Origin: Angomonas deanei
Lineage: Eukaryota; Euglenozoa; Kinetoplastea; Trypanosomatida; Trypanosomatidae
Assembly (NCBI GenBank): GCA_903995115.1
Contig: LR877165.1
Span: 248,001 to 312,000, forward strand
Direction of reading: 5' to 3'
Length of the DNA: 64,000 bases
Numbering within the stretch: position 1 is the first letter of the stretch; every line of letters starts with the position of its first letter. The notes under the pieces are model-generated. The model did not search any database and was not told the origin of the DNA. It saw only the letters and a program-made list of their open reading frames with translations. This document shows positions 48,943 through 57,720 of the stretch, piece after piece. The translations under genes were made by a program, and so were the position numbers.

Positions 48943-50614
48943 ATAATTGGGGGAAGAGACTTTCTTCTACGGGGGCCAGCACCTCCGCTCCTTCTTCCTC
49001 ACTAGCGCCGTTGGGAAAGGTGACGAGTGGTCGGTTGGCGTAACTTTCTTCAAAGGCGGTTCGCTCGTCGTTGGACATGGCTTCCCAGTTTACCAGCGGG
49101 AACTGTGCGTCGATCGGGGGGACGACCTCCTCCGGGCTGGCGGCAGGCAGTGTCCGCTTCGAGCGCTGCTCTACATCGACGTCGTCCTCGGCGTGAAACA
49201 CGAGCAGCGCTTGTCGGACCGTTTTGGGAAAAGAGTCTAATACAAACCCACGCGTGACACAGTCCTGCTGACGCAGGCGCCAACGGGTAAAGAAGGCGAG
49301 GGCCTCGTCAAAGTAATCGGCAGGGTCGGCAGGAATGATGGGCGAGACGGCACCCGGCGCAGGGATATCCTGATCCTCGTCCTCCTCTTCTTTTTCTTCC
49401 TCCTGCTCCTCCTCTTCCTTCTCCTCTTCTTCATCGTCTTCCTCATCGTTTTCGCCATCGGTGGAGGTTCTCTTCTTGGGGTTCGCTGGTGCCGCCTGCA
49501 CCTCTTCCTCCTCCTCCTCCTCCTCGTCCTCCTTGATGCGGGGTAGCTTGCCACAAACAAACCTGTTGGAGAGGGCTTGTTTGGCTAACTTGTACTCGGC
49601 CCGTAACTCCGCGATGCGAATACGCTCCTTGAGGTCGACCTCTCGAATGACAGAGCGCGCGTAGCGCTGCCCTTTGCTGAGTGGGTGTTCACCATCCTCG
49701 TCGTTCTCCTCCTCCTCCTCGAGCAGCACGTCGTCGGTGTCTTCTTCTTCCACCTCTTCATCCGCGGCCTCATCGTCGTCGTCGTCGAGCTCGCCTAGGA
49801 TATACTTTTCATCGACCTTCTCCGCAACGCTCTTCTTGGGAGGCTCCGCTGGTTCTGCGGTTTCCTCCTGAGCCTCGTCGTCTATCTCCTCTTCCTTCTC
49901 CTCTTCTTCTTCCTCCTCTTCTTCCTCGTCGTCCTCATTGCGCTGTTTGCGCTTTTCGGCCCGTTCGGCATCTCGCTGTAATTTCTTTTCTAATTTCGCC
50001 GCTTCAATGGCGCGGCGACGGCGTGCCTGGGCCCTATTGCGACGGCGCGTCAGTCGTTTCATCAGTAGCTCCCGCAGCTCCGTGCGTAGCGCCTCGGCGT
50101 GGTTCTCGTAGGAACGCACGATGTGCGGTAATGTGAGAAGTGGCACCTCATAGACATTCGCAACATGCTCCGCGGCTAGTTCCTTTCCAGACAATGGAGG
50201 CCCCGTGATCAGCGCCTTAAACGGCAGCTGACGACGCACCTCACAGAACTGTTGATAAATCACATCGATACTCTCCGTAAAACCCCCAATGGAGACCCAA
50301 TTCTCTTCCGGGTGTAGCTGGAGGACGGCCTCTGGTTCGGCCATGATGTCGCTGACGAGGAAAGGGAAGAGGGCGCCAGGGGCGTTGCGGTAGGCACGCT
50401 CGATCGCGGACAGTGGTGGCGGCGGCGCGAGAGAAGTTTCCTTCACATTGACCAAATCCACCGCCGACTCCCCATCAAAGTTCACATTATCGCTTTCCGG
50501 TGTCACCACGTGGCCACTCTCAATGTACAGTGGAACCCAATCCTTATGGGACTGTTTCAAGCTCGGTGCCACGGTGCCGGACGGATAACACCGCCTATCC
50601 GCCGTGACAGACAA
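48803..50614 (-). CDS. AK7: Adenylate kinase 7, central adenylate kinase segment
   Basis: Interconverts ATP, ADP and AMP in the flagellum. The P-loop reads ALITGPPLSGKELAAEHVA, and the AMP-binding element GFVLDSFPKT lies about 270 residues later. In between is a very acidic, Glu/Asp-rich insertion with several poly-Glu runs, much longer than in animal AK7. The frame's start overlaps the end of the epimerase-like segment; the real continuation begins around VAPSLKQSHKDWVPLY. Its last ~55 residues (after LFP) are out of register, since family sequence continues in the frame of 47671-48942. Confidence 0.85.
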   Translation of the reverse strand: MSVTADRRCYPSGTVAPSLKQSHKDWVPLYIESGHVVTPESDNVNFDGESAVDLVNVKETSLAPPPPLSAIERAYRNAPGALFPFLVSDIMAEPEAVLQLHPEENWVSIGGFTESIDVIYQQFCEVRRQLPFKALITGPPLSGKELAAEHVANVYEVPLLTLPHIVRSYENHAEALRTELRELLMKRLTRRRNRAQARRRRAIEAAKLEKKLQRDAERAEKRKQRNEDDEEEEEEEEEEKEEEIDDEAQEETAEPAEPPKKSVAEKVDEKYILGELDDDDDEAADEEVEEEDTDDVLLEEEEENDEDGEHPLSKGQRYARSVIREVDLKERIRIAELRAEYKLAKQALSNRFVCGKLPRIKEDEEEEEEEEVQAAPANPKKRTSTDGENDEEDDEEEEKEEEEQEEEKEEEDEDQDIPAPGAVSPIIPADPADYFDEALAFFTRWRLRQQDCVTRGFVLDSFPKTVRQALLVFHAEDDVDVEQRSKRTLPAASPEEVVPPIDAQFPLVNWEAMSNDERTAFEESYANRPLVTFPNGASEEEGAEVLAPVEESLFPQLCVSAVGLGQGAPNPRWYITVAVQGRKSYGLNGDHWQHRWGTTAAGG

Positions 50615-51651
50615 TTCAGTAACTGTGCTTGGGTGATGTTGCCTCGGTCGACCGCAAACATGTAGCGGTCCTCCAGCACGTCATAAGAGTTACCCACTTT
50701 AAAAATAATCGCGGCGAGGTCGTCGACGTGAATCATGGGAATGTGGTTCAAGCCAGAGCCATACAAGGGCAGCACCGCCTGTTGCATGGCCTTCCGCAAG
50801 TAACCCTGCAGCTCTCCTTCCCCTTGACCATAGGGAAGTCCCGCAAACAAGACGTAGGTGTGCAAACTTTCCGAGTTGGCGTGTTTGGTGAGGTGTTCTA
50901 TCATTTTCCACTGTTGATAACGTGGATGAGGCACGCGTAAGCCATAATCGGCCTCGGTAAACGTGCGCATGGGCACCAAGGCCTCGCCCTCCTCATCGTC
51001 TAACTCCCCTTCAAATTGTTTTTGAATGTATTCCTCCGTGAGGTGTTCCGGTATCTCTTCTTCTTCCTCCCCTTCCTCTCGTTCCTCTAAAAAGTTCAGG
51101 CGCTCTCGCTCCATCTCTTCTCGTTTGGCCGCCCTGGCGCGGGATCGCTCCGACGGCACCGTGTAGGCCCACGTCATCACCGACGACACTAACACAAACG
51201 TCTTTTCCACCTCGTAGTGAGAGCCTAACAATACTTTGATCGCACACTCCGCCTCATAGGAGTCGTCCTCCAAGACGGCCACCACCACATCTTGCTCGAG
51301 GAGCAATCGACAAAACGCCTCGGGGTTGGCATTATGAGAGGGGACCACGTGCTGGATATACGGTTGTAAGGCAGCGGGAATCAAAATCTCTTCTTCTTCC
51401 TCGTTCTTTTCGCCGTCCAATGCAGAAAGGGTTTCCTTGACCGACAACGGCTCCCCTCGGATAACGATCGGGTTCAGTGTGGCGGCATCTTTTTTCGGCG
51501 GGGTATACCGAACTTTCAGGGCGGTGTCGTCGTCGCGGTTGGTGAGGGTGACGGACACCTCGTACTCCTTGGAATAGAAAAACGTCTTGGCGGTTTGGAT
51601 ACCAACGAAAGAGTCACCATTAAGAATGAGAACTCGTTTCATTGGTGTCAA
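50557..51651 (-). CDS. AK7: Adenylate kinase 7, N-terminal epimerase-like segment
   Basis: 364 residues beginning MTPMKRVLILNGDSFVGIQT: a Rossmann fold of the NAD-dependent epimerase type (GxSxxG-like turn), as in the N-terminal half of animal AK7. Supporting motifs are KTFVLVSSVMTWAYT, RVPHPRYQQWKMIEH and NHIPMIHVDDLAAII. It carries two acidic insertions. The start at 51651 is preceded by an A/T-rich gap; Met4 is an alternative. It ends at GGVIRPAPWHRA, with the sequence continuing in another frame. The complete protein would have about 1,330 residues, almost twice the human length, mainly because of acidic insertions. Confidence 0.85.
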   Translation of the reverse strand: MTPMKRVLILNGDSFVGIQTAKTFFYSKEYEVSVTLTNRDDDTALKVRYTPPKKDAATLNPIVIRGEPLSVKETLSALDGEKNEEEEEILIPAALQPYIQHVVPSHNANPEAFCRLLLEQDVVVAVLEDDSYEAECAIKVLLGSHYEVEKTFVLVSSVMTWAYTVPSERSRARAAKREEMERERLNFLEEREEGEEEEEIPEHLTEEYIQKQFEGELDDEEGEALVPMRTFTEADYGLRVPHPRYQQWKMIEHLTKHANSESLHTYVLFAGLPYGQGEGELQGYLRKAMQQAVLPLYGSGLNHIPMIHVDDLAAIIFKVGNSYDVLEDRYMFAVDRGNITQAQLLNCLSRRIGGVIRPAPWHRA

Positions 51652-51975
51652 TTATTTATTTTTTTCACCTATTTTATTTACTATTTACGATCTGTTCTAT
51701 TTTCCTAAAGTGATGATTGCTATTTTTAGAAAAGGAGAGAAAAAAAAATGATGGTGTTACGCCGGGTAAAAATTAGAAACATAAATAATTGAAAAATTTA
51801 AATGCAGCGAAAAATAAAATAATAATAATGAAGATTTAACTTACTGTTTACATCGGAGGAGAAAAAAAGAACTCTAATTAATGAACATTTAGTCGGACTA
51901 TACAGAAAAAAAAGGGGGTTCAAAACTAACATAGTAACGATAAACAACAACAATCATCTATTATTATTATTATGA
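51652..51975. other. Intergenic region between IFT43 and AK7
   Basis: 324 bp of A/T-rich sequence with A8-A9 tracts. No feature seen. Confidence 0.7.
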
Positions 51976-52170
51976 TTACTTCTTCTCGGAGTCTCTACGT
52001 TTCTTGGGCGTCGTACCTTCCTCCTTCTTCTTGGGGGTCGGCGCCCCCTTCTTGGGAGAGCCAGACGCCGGATCATTTACCGTCACCTTCGCCGCCGATC
52101 GCTGGGGCACCTCCTTCCGCTTCCGTACCTCCCCACCTTCAGTTTCCCAAGTCCCCCTCGTCCAGCACAT
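51976..52170 (-). CDS. IFT43: Probable IFT43, basic C-terminal segment
   Basis: Continues the 52139-52843 frame after removal of one G from the G5 run near 52148 (DEGTWETEGGEVRKRKEV). The roughly 60 residues are Lys/Pro/Thr-rich (SPKKGAPTPKKKEEGTTPKK), similar in style to the N-terminal tail of the same protein. The Met at 52170 is not an independent start because the frame overlaps the upstream one with no gap. Confidence 0.6.
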   Translation of the reverse strand: MCWTRGTWETEGGEVRKRKEVPQRSAAKVTVNDPASGSPKKGAPTPKKKEEGTTPKKRRDSEKK

Positions 52171-52843
52171 TGTACGACATGGGGTCCTCGATCGCCTTGC
52201 GCTCCGCCGCGTCTAACAGATCAGAGGTGAGTTGCACCAATAGCATATCCGGATTCCACTGCGCATCCTCGTCGAGGTCTTGCGCCAGACACCCCGTCAG
52301 ACACGACATGTCGTACTCCTTGTGGATACTTTGTAAGAGTTTATCCCAGGTGCTGGTGATATCCAGCTCCGATAGTTTGGGGAGGGTGGCCTGGTACCCC
52401 GTGGGGGCGACGGCTAGCTTATTCTCCAAGTCCTCCCGTGCCTGACGGCGCTTCCGGTCGTGCTCCTTGCCAGTGTTTTCATCGACGTCGTCCTGGACGG
52501 TTTGCACTTTTCCTAAAATGGTGTCTTCCACTTTTTTCTTGTGCGGGCTGGTCATCCAGGAGTTCTTGACCGCCGCTTTCGTGGGGCTGTCGCCGGCCTC
52601 GCCGACGGCACGACGCCCGTGCTTGGGCTCCCCCTTCTTTGGGGTAGGAGCCGCAGAGGTGTGCTTGCTGGAGTCTTTCATGCTCGGTTTGCGCTTGGGG
52701 GTCGTCGTGTCCGCCGGCGGTTGTTTCTTCGCGCTGGCGGACTTGACGGGGGCCGCCTTGGCAGGGGCGGCCTTTGCGGTGGGTGCCTTCTCACCAGCAG
52801 TGGTGGGAGGGGTTGGTTTCTTACTCTTAGACTCTTTTGCCAT
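52139..52843 (-). CDS. IFT43: Probable intraflagellar transport protein IFT43
   Basis: IFT43 is a small subunit of the IFT-A complex, which works in retrograde transport in cilia and flagella. The N-terminal 110 residues are Lys/Ala/Pro-rich and disordered. The conserved-looking part is residues about 150-225: LPKLSELDITSTWDKLLQSI, then DMSCLTGCLAQDLDEDAQW and NPDMLLVQLTSDLLDA, which resembles the IDLKLLTKVL...W.WDLLFTEVSSEL signature of IFT43. The assignment rests on this short match recalled from memory. ATG at 52843 with an A/T-rich leader. Confidence 0.6.
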   Translation of the reverse strand: MAKESKSKKPTPPTTAGEKAPTAKAAPAKAAPVKSASAKKQPPADTTTPKRKPSMKDSSKHTSAAPTPKKGEPKHGRRAVGEAGDSPTKAAVKNSWMTSPHKKKVEDTILGKVQTVQDDVDENTGKEHDRKRRQAREDLENKLAVAPTGYQATLPKLSELDITSTWDKLLQSIHKEYDMSCLTGCLAQDLDEDAQWNPDMLLVQLTSDLLDAAERKAIEDPMSYNVLDEGDLGN

Positions 52844-53085
52844 TATTATTTTTTGTTGTTGTTTATTTTTCTATTCTGTTTTTTAAAACTAAACTTGCTT
52901 TTTTATCATTGGAAAGAGAAAGAAAGTAGAAATGTATTATAAAAAGAAAGATTCACGTGTGGTTTATCACTGACAAAGTACACTTATTCTTTATTCATTT
53001 TAATTTATGCTTTTCGACTTTACTAGTTAAAGATATCACAAATTGTTTTTATTATCTCCTTTTTTTTTTTTCTATTATTAAGGAA

Positions 53086-53439
53086 TCACTCATCGTCCTG
53101 GTCACGCTTGCGCTTCGCCGGCATGGCGGTCGCCTTCTTGCTCTTCGGTGCCTTACTGAAGTCTGGTTCCTTCTCACTACTGCCATCGGACTTCACCACC
53201 GTCACCGACACTAAGTGCTCCCCGCGTAGTAAAATCAAACCAACTTGACGAGTGGCGCTGATGCCTTCCTCGGCCATTTTTTTGGTTTGTGGACGCTCCT
53301 CTGTGGCGTCGGACATGACCACGTTCATGTGCTTATCATAGGCCAGTAGTTTCCCTTCAATCTTGCGACCGTCGTCTAGGATCAGCTTGAGCTGTTTGTT
53401 AATATTGTTAATCATACTAAAGGTGCCCATTGTGAGCAT
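53086..53439 (-). CDS. SmB: Small nuclear ribonucleoprotein SmB
   Basis: Core spliceosomal protein, one of the seven Sm-ring subunits on U snRNAs and, in kinetoplastids, on the spliced-leader RNA. The Sm1 motif is [20 protein letters not shown] with MNVVMSD, and Sm2 is [15 protein letters not shown], which together with the extended linker points to SmB. The tail is Lys-rich ([19 protein letters not shown]). Length 117 residues, as in trypanosomatid SmB. Two Met codons (53439 and 53430) are possible starts; the second gives MGTFSMINN. Confidence 0.9.
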   Translation of the reverse strand: MLTMGTFSMINNINKQLKLILDDGRKIEGKLLAYDKHMNVVMSDATEERPQTKKMAEEGISATRQVGLILLRGEHLVSVTVVKSDGSSEKEPDFSKAPKSKKATAMPAKRKRDQDDE

Positions 53440-53753
53440 TCTTGTTTTTTTTTTTTTTTATAATATAGAGTTAAACTTTTTTTTTTTTTTGTCAATGAAA
53501 GAGAGAAAGAAGAAGGATTCAATCGTTTTTATTTGTAAAACAAACAAAAACAAAAAATGTATATTCTCTGCTAGAAAGCATTTTACACGATAAAAAAAGA
53601 AATTATAATTTTATTTCATTATTACGGTTATTACGATTTAAAAAAAAAGTGAAAAATAATTACGCGATTTAGATATGTTACTTTATTAAGGTTTAAGGAA
53701 AAAGTAACATCAATTTTTAAAAAAAATTAATTTAAAAAAAAAAAAAAAAACGT
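53440..53753. other. Intergenic region between SPB1 and SmB
   Basis: 314 bp, A/T-rich. On the coding strand a pyrimidine-rich stretch (about 53488-53520) is a plausible trans-splicing signal for SmB. Confidence 0.7.
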
Positions 53754-56483
53754 TTATCGTTTCTTTTTTCCACCGAATTTCTTCTCCCGTCTCATTCTCT
53801 GTTTATCTCGCCGCATCTGTCCAATTAACTTATTATCGATCGGCTTATTCTTTTTGCTATTGGACTGTCCTTTAATCGCCTGGGACCGCATCAGCGTCCG
53901 CACTGACAGCTTGCCCACCTTCTCGCGGGTACGAGGGTCCGCTTTTCCTTTTTCTAACAAGTGGTGTAACATGCGTTGTGCCTTTCTGCGCTTACGGCCG
54001 ATGGCCTCCATGACTTTACGGCTGGGGCGAGCATTGAGCTGCTTGAACCGCTCCCGTTGCGCCTCAATCTCCTCCGCCGTGACAGGAAGAATCACTTTGC
54101 AGTTTCGTTGTTCATCCTTCACGAACCAGTCGGGGAGGTCGTCGTCGTCGTTGTAGACATACTTGTTAATCGACGCGTCGAGGATATCGCGTCTCTTTTT
54201 AGGGTCTAGCATGGACTGGGCAATGGCTAACGTACGGGCCCGGACCTCGGGGTCGGTGAGGGCCAGTGGAATCTCCTCAAACTGCTTATCTTCTTTTTTG
54301 CTCGTACTACTATTCAAGTTATTCTTGTTGCGCTTGTTTTGTTTTCTAATCTCCTTGTTGTCCTTGAGGGATTGTTTTCTCTGCTGACGGACTAATTCCT
54401 GTGTCGTGAGTTTGCTCATACTTTGGACGATTTGTTTCTTCTTGCGGGAGTCGGCGCGACCTTCGTTAATGTCCAAGTCCGGGCGCTCAAACTCATCGTC
54501 GTCGGAGAATTGTAAATCGTCGTCGTCATCGCTTAATTCTTCAAAACGAGTGCGTTTCGGCTTGCGGGCACCACCGTCCACGACCAGCGGCGCATCGGCG
54601 TTCATGGTGATACGCTCCTCCTCGAGCGCGCGTCGTCGCTTCTCATTCTTCTTTTTCAACCCGCCATCCTCCTTCGGTGTAGGAAAGGTATCGCGCAAGA
54701 TCTTGTCAATGTTACGGTGGTGTTTCTGCCACTTCACTTCCTTTTCTTCCGCTGTCTTTTTCTTTTTGCCGGTGGTTTCTTCCTGGTCATCAAAGTGTTC
54801 ATCTTCACTTTCATCTTCCTCTTCGTTGAATTCCTCATCTTCCTCTTCTTCATTCTCGAACCCTTCCTCATACAGCTTCACCCGACTGGAGCGCTCGGCG
54901 GGGATGTAGTTGCCATAGTTATCCACATCCATGAAAAACTCCTCCCCTTCGACGAGCTGGTGCGTGGTGAGGGGGTCGTGTTCACGGTCCTCGACGTCAC
55001 CGGCACCGAAATCGTAATCCTGCTGGGCGGCAAGGTTGACGGAGTCAATCGGATTCAGCGGCGCGTTGCCCCTATCCTCATCGTCGTCGTGCTCGGCGTA
55101 AAACTGATCCATGGCGCCCGCGACGTCGGTCTCCGGTAAGTGGGCTAACTTTTCCACAGTGAAGGCATCCAAGTCGACGTCCTCCTCGCCGTCGACACCG
55201 GCAGTTCCTTCCCCGTCCTGCTCGTATTCCTCGTTATCCAAATGCTGATCAGCGCTGGCGGTGGGGTCGTAGTTGATCAACCCTTTAATTTGACGCAGTT
55301 TGCGGTCGACCACCTTCTTCTGGCGCTTCTTCAGCTCCTTCTCCTTGCGCTTGCGTAGCTCCAGAATCTCTCTCGCAATGTCGGTGATGCCTTCTTTGCT
55401 ATCCCAGTCGAACTGAAGCTCATCGTTGTCACTGCCACCGTTTTGTCCGGTGCTGTCGGCATCCTCGTCAGAGTCCATGGCATCGTCCTCACGGAGGAGT
55501 CTGGCCTGCTCCCGGAGCAGTTGATCTCTCCAGCGAATCAGTCGCTTGGCATCGGCGTCACTGACCTGCTGCAAGTCGCCACAAAGATACACCAGCTCTT
55601 TTTTGGAACTTTTCGACTTCAAGAACATCTTATCCTCCTCCGAGGTGAATCGCAGTTCGTCGTGCGTCTTGAGAAACAGTTTGGGATCCTCGGCGTGGAT
55701 GAATTCGGAAAAATTGGCGATGGGTCGGGCAATCATGCCACCGGGCGCGTCGTACCCCATCGGAACATTCGACTTGGGTGTCACCAGCATACCCGCCGCG
55801 TTGAGAATCTTTTCCTCCCCGACGTCAGAGAACACTTTTTGCGCATTGAACATGGAAGGATCCACCTGCTTGGGGGCCTTGTAGCCAGCGCAGACGACGA
55901 AAATTTCGGCAGACTCCATACGCGATGCCAACGGCTTCGTCGCCTCTACTTTCTCAAATAACTGCTTGAACACCCACAGCAGCTTGTGAAAATCCTGGGA
56001 ACGAAATACCTTGGTCACAAACCAACCGTTGGGTTTCAGCATCGAGCAGGCCATCTTGGTGGCACAGAGGACGAGGGCGTTTTGATCAAACAAATCACGG
56101 GACCACACGCCACCAACGTTAGGGGCACCATCGTGAATGACACAATCCACTGGCTCCTTCTTCAACCACGTAATAATCATCTTGCGGGTCTTGTCATCGG
56201 TGATATCGCCAACAAACGTTTTGCAGCCGCGAATCGGGGCGATGGGGACTAAGTCGACGCCGACAATCTTGCTACCGACCGGCATGTACTTGGCGGCCAC
56301 CTGCAGCCAACCTCCAGGAGCGGCACAGAGATCGACCAAGACACGCGACTTGGCTAAAAAGTCGTACTTGAGGTTCAGTTGGATGAGCTTGAAGGCGGAA
56401 CGGGCACGGTAGCCTTGGTCCTTGGCCAGGCGGTAGTAGGCGTCCAACCTGGTCTTTGCCTTTTTCTTGGACTTGACACCCAT
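53754..56483 (-). CDS. SPB1: Pre-rRNA 2'-O-ribose methyltransferase SPB1/FTSJ3
   Basis: Nucleolar methyltransferase for 60S subunit maturation. The intact frame encodes 909 residues. The N-terminal FtsJ domain (1-205) shows the SAM site VLVDLCAAPGGWLQVA and the KDKE tetrad: Lys in RARSAFKLIQ, Asp in VIHDGAPNVGG, Lys in WFVTKVFRSQD and Glu in ESAEIFVV. A middle SPB1 domain (about 230-400) and acidic linkers follow. The C-terminal Spb1 domain includes LDASINKYVYNDDDDLPDWF and the family-typical FKQLNARPSRKVMEAIGRKR, with a Lys/Arg-rich end. The start MGVKSKKKAKTRLD matches the family N-terminus. Confidence 0.96.
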   Translation of the reverse strand: MGVKSKKKAKTRLDAYYRLAKDQGYRARSAFKLIQLNLKYDFLAKSRVLVDLCAAPGGWLQVAAKYMPVGSKIVGVDLVPIAPIRGCKTFVGDITDDKTRKMIITWLKKEPVDCVIHDGAPNVGGVWSRDLFDQNALVLCATKMACSMLKPNGWFVTKVFRSQDFHKLLWVFKQLFEKVEATKPLASRMESAEIFVVCAGYKAPKQVDPSMFNAQKVFSDVGEEKILNAAGMLVTPKSNVPMGYDAPGGMIARPIANFSEFIHAEDPKLFLKTHDELRFTSEEDKMFLKSKSSKKELVYLCGDLQQVSDADAKRLIRWRDQLLREQARLLREDDAMDSDEDADSTGQNGGSDNDELQFDWDSKEGITDIAREILELRKRKEKELKKRQKKVVDRKLRQIKGLINYDPTASADQHLDNEEYEQDGEGTAGVDGEEDVDLDAFTVEKLAHLPETDVAGAMDQFYAEHDDDEDRGNAPLNPIDSVNLAAQQDYDFGAGDVEDREHDPLTTHQLVEGEEFFMDVDNYGNYIPAERSSRVKLYEEGFENEEEEDEEFNEEEDESEDEHFDDQEETTGKKKKTAEEKEVKWQKHHRNIDKILRDTFPTPKEDGGLKKKNEKRRRALEEERITMNADAPLVVDGGARKPKRTRFEELSDDDDDLQFSDDDEFERPDLDINEGRADSRKKKQIVQSMSKLTTQELVRQQRKQSLKDNKEIRKQNKRNKNNLNSSTSKKEDKQFEEIPLALTDPEVRARTLAIAQSMLDPKKRRDILDASINKYVYNDDDDLPDWFVKDEQRNCKVILPVTAEEIEAQRERFKQLNARPSRKVMEAIGRKRRKAQRMLHHLLEKGKADPRTREKVGKLSVRTLMRSQAIKGQSNSKKNKPIDNKLIGQMRRDKQRMRREKKFGGKKKR

Positions 56484-56513
56484 TCTGTGAACTGTTCAAA
56501 AAAAAAAAAAAAA
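56484..56513 (-). promoter_or_regulatory. Predicted polypyrimidine tract and splice-leader acceptor of SPB1
   Basis: On the coding strand a T16 tract (56513-56498) is followed by AG at 56493-56492 and 56486-56485, just before the ATG at 56483. This is the textbook arrangement of a kinetoplastid trans-splice acceptor and supports the chosen start. Confidence 0.55.
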
Positions 56514-56750
56514 GAAATTCTGAAGAAGAGGGTAAGGGAAGAGAAAAATATATTCGTGTGTTGATAAAAGTTGCAGAAAATAAAAAAACAGTCATGCACC
56601 AAAAAGAACAATAATAGAGAATGAATTTTGCAACTAAAAGACAATATATCATATACATGTAAACACCACTCAAAAACACGCGCGTTCTCTGTCAACCAAA
56701 CAAAAAAAAAAAAAGAGAATTCAACCGATTTTATTTTCTTTCTTTTTTTT

Positions 56751-56948
56751 TTAAAAATGCTGTCGCCAAATACGATACCCATCCGCCATCAGCATTTCCA
56801 TCCACAAAATCTGTTTACGTCGTGCTGCCATTTTTTTCGCCTTACTTTCCTCCTCCGCCTCTCCAATCTCCTTCAGGGACGGAAACCCTTCCGGAAATAG
56901 GACGCATACGGACTCTTCAGCAGCATGACCAGCAACTCTGGGCGACAA
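56751..56948 (-). CDS. TBC-domain Rab GAP, C-terminal end
   Basis: Only the last ~47 residues (about 56751-56895) belong here: FPSLKEIGEAEEESKAKKMA and RRKQILWMEMLMADGYRIWR. They continue the helical end of the TBC protein after PYASYFRKGF in the preceding frame; the shift lies at about 56880-56895. The start of this open frame overlaps the TBC frame out of register. Confidence 0.6.
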   Translation of the reverse strand: MSPRVAGHAAEESVCVLFPEGFPSLKEIGEAEEESKAKKMAARRKQILWMEMLMADGYRIWRQHF

Positions 56949-57720
56949 CTCACAATGTGCGGTCGTAGTTCAATAATCAGCGCCGCGCACATACACTGGT
57001 GGATGTTGTACACATCCTCCACCGAGGCCGCCTTATACGTATCCCACAACAACAAAGAAAGTGGGAGGGGGAGCTCTCGCAGCAGTAAGCAGTGTAGCCA
57101 CTGGAAGCAGCCGTCCACGACGCCTAAACCGTTCTCTTCGCACCGCTTTAGCAAGTCTGGGGCCTCACGGCTGAGCAAATACTCAATCTTGGCCCCCGCC
57201 GCCCGTACGCCCGGCTGCCCTGGACGATAGTTGTCTTGCAATTGTGAAATGAGCTGCGCGGCACAGAAATAGGTATCCGCCTCCACTTGGAGTAACACCG
57301 GTACCACATGTTGCTGTGGTCGTTCCTGTCGTGCCGTTGGGGAAAGAGTGCTACCGGTAAAACAAAGTTCAAAGAGGGACTCTAACACGTTGGGTTCCAC
57401 TTCTGGGGACGTTAACAGTTCTTCCGTGACAAGAATCCCCTCCGACTCTAGCGACATGAACTTTTCCACAATGCAGGTCCAGTCACCTTCCTCGTCGGTG
57501 GCGCCCGTGGCAACATCCCGCGACTGAATCGTCCGTAGCGCATCGGTGAAAAACACCAAATAAAACATGTAGAAAATGTCGTCCATCCCTTGCACGTAGC
57601 CCACCACGGGGTGACGCTGGGAGAAGAGGAAGATGACACGGGCGAGGCTGTACGAGGAGGTGCGACAGTGAAACAAGGGCCCCTTGTGCCGCGGGAGATC
57701 GAGCGCAATCTGATTTAAAT
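56873..57720 (-). CDS. TBC-domain Rab GTPase-activating protein (Gyp1/TBC1D22-like), catalytic segment
   Basis: Accelerates GTP hydrolysis on Rab proteins, usually at the Golgi for this subgroup. The arginine finger motif appears as QIALDLPRHKGPLF (IxxDxxR) near 57690-57715 and the glutamine finger as HPVVGYVQGMDD. Later helices include GVVDGCFQWLHCLLLRELPL with PLSLLLWDTY. The frame is open upstream of the first apparent start (57676, TTG) to the end of the N-terminal frame, so both belong together. An insertion of about 60 residues separates the first TBC helices from the remainder. Confidence 0.85.
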
